Positions 16,934 to 23,871 of a stretch of DNA of 64,000 nt are shown here, in pieces. The stretch's first letter is position 1, and each line of letters begins with the position of its first letter. The translations under genes were made by a program, and so were the position numbers. The DNA comes from an uncultured Paraglaciecola sp. GTDB lineage: Bacteria; Pseudomonadota; Gammaproteobacteria; Enterobacterales; Alteromonadaceae. The notes under the pieces were generated by a model. That model worked only from the letters and a program-made list of their open reading frames with translations, had not been told where the DNA came from and searched no databases. The stretch lies in the NCBI GenBank assembly GCA_947498355.1, contig CANMKA010000001.1, forward strand, positions 124,001 through 188,000, written 5' to 3'.

Positions 16934-17105
16934 ATCCCAATCTCCTTCGTGGTAAACTATGGTTCAGTTATTGTAAACGCGCATTTATACTTTAGTTATT
17001 AAATCAAATGGGTTGGCTGCCTGCAGTAGAGGTTTTGCATACTTGAATTGGGAATGAAACAGCTGACTTTGGGCCGATCTAAGTGTGTATTAAGCTAACT
17101 GATCA

Positions 17106-17135
17106 AATTCGTAATAATTAACATTATTACGAATT
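17106..17135. promoter_or_regulatory. Perfect 13-bp inverted repeat over the recombinase 4 promoter
   Basis: Left arm AATTCGTAATAAT (17106-17118), spacer TAAC, right arm the exact complement (17123-17135). The right arm runs into the -35 box TTGACA (17134-17139). The position and perfect symmetry suggest an operator for a dimeric repressor or a recombinase-binding site. Confidence 0.75.
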
Positions 17136-17162
17136 GACAGTGCTTATGTGTACACGTATAGT
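17134..17162 (+). promoter_or_regulatory. Sigma-70 promoter of recombinase copy 4
   Basis: TTGACA (17134-17139) and TATAGT (17157-17162) with an ideal 17-base spacer. Transcription should begin about 17168-17170, i.e. at the ATG taken as the start, so the mRNA would be leaderless or nearly so. Confidence 0.7.
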
Positions 17163-17169
17163 GCCCTCT

Positions 17170-18471
17170 ATGAAATTTCATCCTATTACTGATTCAGTTA
17201 AACACTTACCTAACCAATTATCCCTTTTGTTTAGTAATGAGTTTAAGCATATTTATCCATCGTTAGATGCTGACTTAGCACACCATAAGCTTATGGGCAT
17301 AGATGCCCGTCACGATTTATCTTTGCTGCTTGGTTTTTTAACTCATGTACTAAGTGGCTCGTCAGGCACCCAAAATCGTTTTCGTAATGAGGCTGAGCGC
17401 TTTATGCTGTTTTGCTGGCACGAGCGCCAAAAGTCAGTATTAGCGGCTGATATTGAAGATTGCCGCGCCTACATTGATTGGATTTGGTCGCCTCCCAAAA
17501 CCTTAATTGCCGACACCACAATTGCCAGTCGTTTTAAATCTAAGCCTAAAACAGCCACGCGCTTAGTTAACCCTAAGTGGCGCCCGTTTGTTATGCGCCA
17601 ATCTAAAGCGAATCGAAAAATTCAGTCGCTAATTGACCCCGATGCACAATCATCGAGTCAGATTCAGCAAAAGTATCAACTGAATCAAAGTTCATTGCAA
17701 AACGCCTATGCATCGTTAAACGTGTTTATTAAACATCTAACCGACAACGAACACAGAGCCCGCAACCCATTGCCGCAGGTTAAAAAAAGCTGTAAATATT
17801 TACTCAAAGGAAAAATCTACCAGCCACCGCACACCCTAGATGATGACACTTGGCAGTTATTCATTCATACCTTAACTAAAGCGGCTGATGCTAATCAGTA
17901 TTACGAGCGGCATAGATTTTTAGTGATGTCCCTAAAAGTGTTATTTTTGCGTATTTCTGAACTGGCTTATCGGGATTATTGTGTACCTGTATTTGGTCAT
18001 TTTCGCCAAGATATTTCCGGTGAAGGCTGGGTATTAAGTGTGGTGGGTAAAGGTAAAAAAGAACGTTTAGTGACGGTACCAGATGGATTTGTTGATACGG
18101 TATTAATCCGCTACAGAGAAGCTTTAGGCTTATCTCCCCTGCCCCAAATTGATGAAACCACGCCTATCATGCCATCGGCAAAAACCAGTGAGCCCTTGCA
18201 CCAAGACAGCTTGAATAACATGGTAGAAGAAGCCTTTGATTTAGTTATAAAGCAACTCGTTAAGGACAACAAAGTGGCACAAGCCCGCTCGATTGCTGGA
18301 GCCTCGTCCCATTGGCTGCGTCATACTGGTGCGACTCAAGCTCTTGGCGAAATTAGCGAAACCATGCTCGCTGAAGAACTTGGTCATGCTAGCGTCAAAA
18401 CTACAGTAGAAATCTATGTTGCCCCAGCGCACAGAGACAGGATCAGAACAGGAGTAACACGCAAGCTTTAA
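17170..18471 (+). CDS. Tyrosine recombinase, copy 4 (intact)
   Basis: A 433-residue tyrosine recombinase, clearly the same family as copies 1-3 but more distant. The shared features are the RFRNEAERFMLF segment of the core-binding domain, NPLPQVKKSCKYLLK, the catalytic Arg in FLRISEL, GKGKKER, HWLRHTGA, LGHASVKTT and the terminal Tyr of EIYV. The frame is open back to TTG 17134, but that codon is the -35 box of a good promoter, so ATG 17170 is preferred; no ribosome binding site is visible, consistent with a leaderless mRNA. It is probably the active integrase of the right part of the accessory region. Confidence 0.88.
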   Translation: MKFHPITDSVKHLPNQLSLLFSNEFKHIYPSLDADLAHHKLMGIDARHDLSLLLGFLTHVLSGSSGTQNRFRNEAERFMLFCWHERQKSVLAADIEDCRAYIDWIWSPPKTLIADTTIASRFKSKPKTATRLVNPKWRPFVMRQSKANRKIQSLIDPDAQSSSQIQQKYQLNQSSLQNAYASLNVFIKHLTDNEHRARNPLPQVKKSCKYLLKGKIYQPPHTLDDDTWQLFIHTLTKAADANQYYERHRFLVMSLKVLFLRISELAYRDYCVPVFGHFRQDISGEGWVLSVVGKGKKERLVTVPDGFVDTVLIRYREALGLSPLPQIDETTPIMPSAKTSEPLHQDSLNNMVEEAFDLVIKQLVKDNKVAQARSIAGASSHWLRHTGATQALGEISETMLAEELGHASVKTTVEIYVAPAHRDRIRTGVTRKL

Positions 18472-18597
18472 TCTGTGTACTTAATCGAGCTTTGCCTGTG
18501 CCATTTTGTTGTACCATTAAAATATAAACGTAAAGTTTGGGCATTGAGAGTAAATTCGTTTTATATTTAGTGGTAAGAGTTTTACTTTGAGAGAGCT

Positions 18598-19443
18598 ATG
18601 AAACGTGTAGTAGACAGTGCAGTCGTATCAATTTTGCTGTTTTTCCTAAACTATTTCTGCATGTTGCCATTAAGTGCTGCGCCTGTTCGTATCCTAACGT
18701 TACAAGAGCCCCCCGCTAGTTTTACGAATGAGAGGTATAAGGTTGATGGTTATATCACAGATATAGTTAATCAATTGCAGCAAAGAGTAGGACAACGAAT
18801 AAACATAGAACTGGTTCCCGAAGCCAGAGCACAAGCTGAAGTTAAGCAGCACCCAAACATCATTATGTTTGGTATATCACGATTACCATTCAGAGAAGAT
18901 GAATATCGGTGGGTAGGTAAAGTATTAGTCAAGCCTTGGGTGGCCTACTCACTTAAGTCGCGAAATCTATTTACAACAAATTTAGATGAGCTCGGGCAAT
19001 TAGGCTCGGTTGGCGTTGTAAGAGGGGATATTCGGCAAACATGGCTTGAAAATTTAGGTTTGCAAAATCTTTCACTTGTTACTAATCATATTCAAAACAT
19101 TCAAATGTTGATGAAAAGGCGTATCGATGCCTTGGTCTATGAGCCTGTAGGGTTGAAATTTGTGGCGGAAACTCATGGTTTTGATCTAACCTTGCTTCAA
19201 GCCTTATTTGTCGTAAATCACTCAGATGTCTGGATTGTGATGTCAAAGCAAACACCTGATGCAGTATTCACCCTGTGGCATGAAGCATTTAACGCTATGG
19301 CTGAAGATGGCAGCATTTTAAAAATCGCGTTGCAGTGGCAAGAAAAACTTATCCAAGACATGAATATCGAAACTCAGGTTATTGATGGGATCCTAAATTA
19401 CCAATTGCCCAGCTCAATTTCGATTGGCCCTGTCTATCCCTAA
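18598..19443 (+). CDS. Periplasmic solute-binding protein, family 3-like
   Basis: A 281-residue secreted protein with a signal peptide ending near LPLSAAP (about residue 28) and the fold pattern of bacterial extracellular solute-binding proteins family 3: VRILTLQEPPASF, DGYITDIVNQL, the lobe-crossing segment LGSVGVVRGDIRQTWL and MLMKRRIDALVYE. No ABC permease or ATPase gene is adjacent, so it may work as an orphan binding or sensory protein rather than a transporter part. Start ATG follows GAGAG. The ligand is not predictable. Confidence 0.75.
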   Translation: MKRVVDSAVVSILLFFLNYFCMLPLSAAPVRILTLQEPPASFTNERYKVDGYITDIVNQLQQRVGQRINIELVPEARAQAEVKQHPNIIMFGISRLPFREDEYRWVGKVLVKPWVAYSLKSRNLFTTNLDELGQLGSVGVVRGDIRQTWLENLGLQNLSLVTNHIQNIQMLMKRRIDALVYEPVGLKFVAETHGFDLTLLQALFVVNHSDVWIVMSKQTPDAVFTLWHEAFNAMAEDGSILKIALQWQEKLIQDMNIETQVIDGILNYQLPSSISIGPVYP

Positions 19444-19503
19444 TTGCTGACAGGACGACTAACCTGCAAATTTTGAGACTACTAACTATTCCATAGATAA
19501 AGC

Positions 19504-19710
19504 TTAACCAAACATATCAAGTTGTTCGTTCTTTCTAGCTCTTACCAATTTTTCTATGGTCACTGCTCTGTTGTCAGATTGTGAATCCAGCCATGCGATT
19601 ATGTCTGGCGGTAAACGCACACTTATACTCTGCTTTGGTTGAGGGGTTTTAGGTCGCCCTGCCCCTTGCCTTTGGCCACCGTGGGACGATTTGAGTTGTT
19701 TGTAGTTCAT
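19504..19710 (-). CDS. Small ribbon-helix-helix-like DNA-binding protein
   Basis: A 68-residue basic protein. An N-terminal GGQRQGAGRPK motif, widespread in small phage and plasmid-type regulators, is followed by KQSISVRLPPDIIAWLD, a typical ribbon-helix-helix strand and first helix, and a second helix VTIEKLVRARKNE. It is probably a transcriptional autoregulator. A perfect 6-base dyad (TGAATT-TCG-AATTCA) lies about 60 bases upstream and could be its site. The partner gene, if it were an antitoxin, is not evident. Confidence 0.6.
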   Translation of the reverse strand: MNYKQLKSSHGGQRQGAGRPKTPQPKQSISVRLPPDIIAWLDSQSDNRAVTIEKLVRARKNEQLDMFG

Positions 19711-20142
19711 ACGGGTATTAAGTTCCTTGGTTTTGATATGTGTGTAAGCAAATCTCTACATGAATTTTTTTGAATTTCGAATTCATTTTTCAAAAATTAG
19801 TGTAATACATATTTCAAGATGGATAAATTAACATGAAAATTAACAAGTTAGTAAAGCTATTTTAAAGTATTGAGAATAAAGTAGACTTATCTGGCTGCAC
19901 AATAGACAAAGCTTTGAAGTTCAGGCAAAATCCGGCGAAATTTAGCACAATAAGTGTTTATCAAAGTACTCAATCTGAACTTTGGATAAGACGCAACATA
20001 TTAGGTTTCCGAGCTCATCTACTGAACTAGGTTCTAGCGCGCAAGTCATTATTCAAAAATTCAGGTTACTTGGACGCTCTCCTCTGGGAATGAGTAAATA
20101 ATCCGAGCAGGTATTTCATTTGACAATGAATTAGGACCTAAC
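19711..20142. other. Intergenic region at the right edge of the accessory block
   Basis: A 432-base AT-rich gap. It holds the dyad TGAATT-TCG-AATTCA (19771-19785) upstream of the ribbon-helix-helix gene and, near its end, the ndh ribosome binding site (TTAGGA before ATG 20143). I see no gene, tRNA or clear attachment repeat in it. Confidence 0.5.
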
Positions 20143-21435
20143 ATGAAAAAAATCGTAATTGTTGGCGGCGGTGCCGGTGGATTAGAGTTGGTCAGCAGAC
20201 TGAGTAAGTCTTTAGGAAAAAAAGGCCTTGCTAAGGTCACCTTGATTGATCGCAATGCTACCCATGTTTGGAAACCTTTACTGCATGAAGTAGCGGCTGG
20301 CGTCATTGATAAAAACTCGGATGGTGTTGATTATGCTATTCACGCTGCTCGTCTAAATTACAATTTTCAGCTTGGTAATATGAGTCACCTAGACCAAGTT
20401 AATAAAACCATTGCGTTAGATCCTATTTATGACGATGAAGGTGCAATCCTTTTACCCAAAAGGATCATTGACTATGACTACCTAGTCCTCGCTATTGGTA
20501 GCGTGAGTAATGATTTTGGTACGCCTGGTGTGAGCGATTATTCATACTTCTTAGACTCACTCAAGCAAGCAGAACGCTTCCATAAGGCGCTGCTAAACCA
20601 ATTATTTATCCTGAATCAGTCTTCTGATGAGAGCCAGACCCTCAAGGTAGCGATTGTTGGTGGCGGTGCAACGGGCACTGAGCTGGCCGCGCAACTTCAC
20701 CACGTCGCCAACTTAGCCAAATCCTATGGTATGCCAAGAATGTCATCTAAGCGTATTCATGTGTCGATTATAGAGGCTGGTGAACGCATTTTACCTGCGT
20801 TACCAGAGCGTATCGCTAATTCAGCTCGCGGAGCCTTACGTAAATTAGGGATCCAAGTTTTAGAGTCAACCCGTGTCTCGAAAGCCGAGAAGCACGGCTT
20901 TGTAACCAGTACAGATGAGGTAATCGAGGCGGATTTGTTAGTATGGGCTGCGGGTGTGAAGGCTCCTGATTTTATTCAAAATCTTGGCTTATTTGAAACC
21001 AACCGTGCTCAACAAGTCCTGGTTAATCAGTATCTGCAAAGTACAGTCGATGAGACTATCTATGTGCTAGGCGACTGTTGTGGATTCTTGCAAGAGAACG
21101 AAAAATGGGTGCCGCCTAGAGCACAATCAGCGCATCAAATGGCTACTATAGTCGGTACAAACTTGATTAATACGTTTAAATCAAAGCCCCTAAAGACGTT
21201 TAAATACACGGATTATGGTTCATTGGTACATTTGAGCAAATACAGTACTGTGGGCTCATTAATGGGAAGTTTATCTAATAGCAGTATGTTTATTGAAGGC
21301 AGACTTGCGCGTTTAGTGTATGTGTCTTTGTATAATATGCACCAGTTTGCCGTGCATGGATGGTTCAAAGGCTTTTTAGTACTGCTCAGCCGCAGAGTGA
21401 GTAACTTGGTAGGCACGCGTTTTAAGCTTCATTAA
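20143..21435 (+). CDS. ndh: Type II NADH dehydrogenase (NDH-2)
   Basis: A 430-residue single-subunit flavoprotein that passes electrons from NADH to quinone at the inner face of the cytoplasmic membrane without pumping protons. Two dinucleotide-binding folds are visible: IVIVGGGAGGLE at the N-terminus for FAD and VAIVGGGATGTELAAQL near residue 170 for NADH. LVWAAGVKA and the YVLGDCC FAD-contact motif follow, then a quinone-site-like PPRAQSAHQMA. The C-terminal amphipathic/hydrophobic segment (YNMHQFAVHGWFKGFLVLLSR) is the membrane anchor. It is the first core gene right of the accessory region, and is convergent with the next gene. Confidence 0.92.
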   Translation: MKKIVIVGGGAGGLELVSRLSKSLGKKGLAKVTLIDRNATHVWKPLLHEVAAGVIDKNSDGVDYAIHAARLNYNFQLGNMSHLDQVNKTIALDPIYDDEGAILLPKRIIDYDYLVLAIGSVSNDFGTPGVSDYSYFLDSLKQAERFHKALLNQLFILNQSSDESQTLKVAIVGGGATGTELAAQLHHVANLAKSYGMPRMSSKRIHVSIIEAGERILPALPERIANSARGALRKLGIQVLESTRVSKAEKHGFVTSTDEVIEADLLVWAAGVKAPDFIQNLGLFETNRAQQVLVNQYLQSTVDETIYVLGDCCGFLQENEKWVPPRAQSAHQMATIVGTNLINTFKSKPLKTFKYTDYGSLVHLSKYSTVGSLMGSLSNSSMFIEGRLARLVYVSLYNMHQFAVHGWFKGFLVLLSRRVSNLVGTRFKLH

Positions 21436-21459
21436 TTGTTAGGGACAAAAGTGGGATGT

Positions 21460-22167
21460 TTATACGTTAAAGACGTTTTGAACTGTCCACATTAGCCCAT
21501 ACAAAATGGGCTGATGAAGTAAATAAATCGACATTGGATAATGCCCCACTTTAGCAAATATTTGAGTTAACCTGGTGTTTGGTATCTGTATCCCAAACCA
21601 TTTGTGGTGCATCAAGAATATGCCAAGCAAAACCAAAGCGAACCAAGGAAAAAACCTTACTAAATCAACAGACCTAGGTGGGATCCCCAAATTCAAGCGG
21701 CTCCACTCCCATAACCAATGAAAGTGTAACCAACCTAACGCCCATCCTACTAAAATCACGACAGCAACCACAGCACTAAGATTGGGCCTCCTGACAAAGC
21801 CTATTGAGAAAACAAACGCCACGGCTATAAAATGGATAATACCAAAATAAATCCATGCATTCGGATGAATGAAATAGGTTACTAAACTAAGTAAACTCGC
21901 TACTAAGGCTAAACGAAGAAACCCTTTGACCCACTTTTTTACATGAAAACTTTGGTAATAACTCAGATAAAAGCTCATACCCACGGCTAACAAAAAGCCA
22001 GAGACAATTATCGCTCTGAATATCTTCCATTCTAGATCTTTACCTGTGTTGTAGTCTGCCCAGCCAAATACGGTTAAATCATAGCCAAAGTGAAAAATCA
22101 CCATTAGCACGATAGATAAACCTCGCAGGACATCAACGTCAAAATTGCGCGTCAATTTATTGGTCAT
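21460..22167 (-). CDS. HGSNAT/DUF1624-family acyltransferase-like membrane protein
   Basis: A 235-residue integral membrane protein with about seven helices. The opening RNFDVDVLRGLSIVLMVIFHFGYDLTVFG carries the D-x-x-R-G and H-F-x-Y/D pattern of the heparan-alpha-glucosaminide N-acetyltransferase catalytic domain family (PF07786, formerly DUF1624). Later motifs RFFPWFALVLLGIF and HYPMSIYLLHQPI fit the same family. Bacterial members are of unknown substrate, presumably moving an acyl group across the membrane. The start overlaps the end of the upstream small gene by 11 bases, so the two are cotranscribed. Confidence 0.82.
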   Translation of the reverse strand: MTNKLTRNFDVDVLRGLSIVLMVIFHFGYDLTVFGWADYNTGKDLEWKIFRAIIVSGFLLAVGMSFYLSYYQSFHVKKWVKGFLRLALVASLLSLVTYFIHPNAWIYFGIIHFIAVAFVFSIGFVRRPNLSAVVAVVILVGWALGWLHFHWLWEWSRLNLGIPPRSVDLVRFFPWFALVLLGIFLMHHKWFGIQIPNTRLTQIFAKVGHYPMSIYLLHQPILYGLMWTVQNVFNV

Positions 22168-22429
22168 TGGTCTTTTCGTGATCTTTGAGCCATTCGTTTA
22201 GCAGTTTAATTTGCCCACATTTATAGGCTGCATAGGTTATGCGTAACGAATTAGTTAAGATTTCACTGTCGGTCCAGTTAGTCTTTTTTGCTATTTCTTC
22301 ATAACAGGCCATAGCTTCGGGCGTGACGTATCCCCTCACCTGCTTTTTCCCTTTTAGTTTTTGTCGTTCGCGAAATCGCGCTTGCTTTTCAGCATTGGCA
22401 TTTCGTTTTGGTGAATCATTATTGGCCAA
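22157..22429 (-). CDS. Small basic protein, possible ribbon-helix-helix regulator
   Basis: A 90-residue hypothetical protein with a very basic N-terminus (KRNANAEKQARFRERQKLKGKK), then a short beta-strand-like RGYVTP and two helices (EAMACYEEIAKK; SEILTNSLRITYAAYKCG). The arrangement suggests a DNA-binding ribbon-helix-helix protein, but no specific family is recognised. It overlaps the membrane acyltransferase gene and is divergent from fabA. Confidence 0.55.
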   Translation of the reverse strand: MANNDSPKRNANAEKQARFRERQKLKGKKQVRGYVTPEAMACYEEIAKKTNWTDSEILTNSLRITYAAYKCGQIKLLNEWLKDHEKTNDQ

Positions 22430-22538
22430 AACCGCCCCTTAGATAAAATAATTGAAAATAAATCACTGTTCAGAGTTGTTTAGCGTACAAGTGTTCGCTA
22501 AATTACCCACCCTAAGATTAGCAATTCAAGTATATAGA

Positions 22539-23057
22539 ATGACAATTCAACAAAATAGCTTTAACAAAGACGAACTTTTAGCCTGTAGCCGTGGGGAGCT
22601 TTTTGGTCCTGGTAACAGTCAACTTCCTGCCCCCAATATGTTAATGATGGACCGCGTTGCTGAAATCTATGAAACAGGTGGAGAGCACGATAAAGGATAC
22701 ATAGTAGCTGAGTTGGATATCTCTGAAGATCTTTGGTTTTTCGACTGTCACTTCCCAGGTGATCCTGTCATGCCTGGTTGCTTAGGGCTCGATGCAATGT
22801 GGCAGCTAGTCGGATTTTTCTTAGGTTGGTGTGGTGGCCCAGGTAAAGGTAGAGCTCTGGGTGTAGGCGAAGTTAAATTTACTGGACAAATCTTACCTAC
22901 TGCAAAGAAGGTAACCTATAGAATAGATATGAAACGCGTGATAAAACGTAAACTATATATGGGGCTCGGGGATGGAACTGTGTCAGTAGACGGTCGAGTT
23001 ATCTATCAAGCAAAAGATTTAAAAGTTGGTTTGTTTCAAGATACCAGTAAGTTTTAA
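22539..23057 (+). CDS. fabA: FabA 3-hydroxydecanoyl-ACP dehydratase/isomerase
   Basis: Cytoplasmic enzyme that dehydrates 3-hydroxydecanoyl-ACP and isomerises the product to cis-3-decenoyl-ACP, the branch point of unsaturated fatty acid synthesis. It is 172 residues, the same as E. coli FabA. The hot-dog-fold active site is intact: His in [13 protein letters not shown] and Asp in LGLDAMWQ. The frame is open back to 22452, but the protein from ATG 22539 ([14 protein letters not shown]) matches the family start. It keeps the E. coli neighbourhood with rmf immediately downstream. Confidence 0.96.
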   Translation: MTIQQNSFNKDELLACSRGELFGPGNSQLPAPNMLMMDRVAEIYETGGEHDKGYIVAELDISEDLWFFDCHFPGDPVMPGCLGLDAMWQLVGFFLGWCGGPGKGRALGVGEVKFTGQILPTAKKVTYRIDMKRVIKRKLYMGLGDGTVSVDGRVIYQAKDLKVGLFQDTSKF

Positions 23058-23073
23058 TCTAGCGTTAGTATTT

Positions 23074-23096
23074 AAGCCCCATAAATTGGGGCTTTT
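23074..23096 (+). terminator. fabA terminator
   Basis: AAGCCCC-ATAAATT-GGGGCTT followed by a T run; a textbook Rho-independent terminator 17 bases after the fabA stop. It also stands at the end of the convergent rmf gene. Confidence 0.9.
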
Positions 23097-23117
23097 TCAT
23101 GTCAGTTGACTTGCGCT

Positions 23118-23291
23118 TTACTTGCTAAAGCCTAGGTTTCGGTCGTCTATAGCCTCTCTCCAACCTCCTAACCATTCTGATCTTGCGCCTGACGCTTGAA
23201 ACGGACAATTGTCTTTGGATCGTCCTATCATACCCGCTTGATAACCTTTAGAGTGTGCTCGTGATAACTTGTCTCTCTTTTGTCTTTTCAA
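23118..23291 (-). CDS. rmf: Ribosome modulation factor, TTG start
   Basis: A 57-residue protein that converts 70S ribosomes to inactive 100S dimers in stationary phase. The sequence KRQKRDKLSRAHSKGYQAG, then GRSKDNCPF, then SEWLGGWREAIDD is unmistakable for RMF. The longer open frame has an ATG 34 codons upstream, but the family starts at the KRQKR segment. Here that codon is TTG (23291-23289) preceded by AGAGGA about eight bases upstream. The weak start codon may be part of its low-level control. Confidence 0.93.
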   Translation of the reverse strand: MKRQKRDKLSRAHSKGYQAGMIGRSKDNCPFQASGARSEWLGGWREAIDDRNLGFSK

Positions 23292-23483
23292 TGTAAGTAT
23301 CCTCTGTGAACAATTTCGATTGTGGATAATCCCCACACAATAGGAATAGAGGATCTGAACAAAAGCTTCAACTATAAAACTTGACCTAGTCATTTGACTT
23401 TTTTTAACTGCTTGAAAAGCGTATTTTTTTACTGTTAAACCAAATTGTCATAAAAAAGGAAGAATTTAATAAAATTGAAATAA

Positions 23484-23761
23484 TACCAGTCTGTATAAAT
23501 AAGTGGTCACTCAGAATGTATCCAGTGGTTTTTTATTAAGGCGTCGCTGTGCAGGAATGGTTCCATGTCGGTTACCGATTCCCTTTCAAATAGCGACAAC
23601 GCAAAGAAAAGGCCGCTGGGGCATTCCTTTCAGGCGGGTTTTAAAAGGGCTTATACGGCGTTATATGAACTCGAAAGGGCACCACCATTCCTTCATTCAT
23701 GGGCCTTGTCTAAGCCCTTTTAAACTCCCGCTGAGTGGTCAGTTATTTATACAGATTGGTA
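23484..23761. mobile_element. MITE-like element with nested inverted repeats
   Basis: A 278-base non-coding element. Terminal inverted repeats of 31 bases (23484-23514 and 23731-23761; 27 of 31 match) begin TACCAGTCTGTATAAATAA. A second, inner pair around TTTAAAAGGGCTTA (23635-23655 and 23711-23731) makes the ends fold into a long hairpin. A 100-codon open frame inside is not protein-like. It has the size and form of a miniature transposable element mobilised in trans; a TA duplication is possible but cannot be decided. Confidence 0.75.
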
Positions 23762-23793
23762 TAATACAAAAAGGTAAAATTTTAACGCAAAAA

Positions 23794-23817
23794 AAAAGCC
23801 TGTAATTACAGGCTTTT
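23794..23817. terminator. Bidirectional terminator for the DUF3466 gene
   Basis: AAAAGCCTGT-AATT-ACAGGCTTTT, a perfect 10-pair stem with T runs on either strand, 55 bases after the stop of the minus-strand DUF3466 gene. Confidence 0.85.
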
Positions 23818-23871
23818 ACTAAACATAATAACGATTAGCGCTTATTATTCGCTTCTATCTTTTTGATCATA

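Noticed and set aside
19930..19965. AATAAGTGTTT shared with 13074-13090 as possible island end repeats
   Set aside because: Eleven matching bases are expected many times by chance in a window of this size and the flanks do not align.
23503..23805. Open frame of 100 codons inside the MITE-like element
   Set aside because: It is made of the inverted-repeat sequence, has no family resemblance or ribosome binding site, and runs through a terminator.
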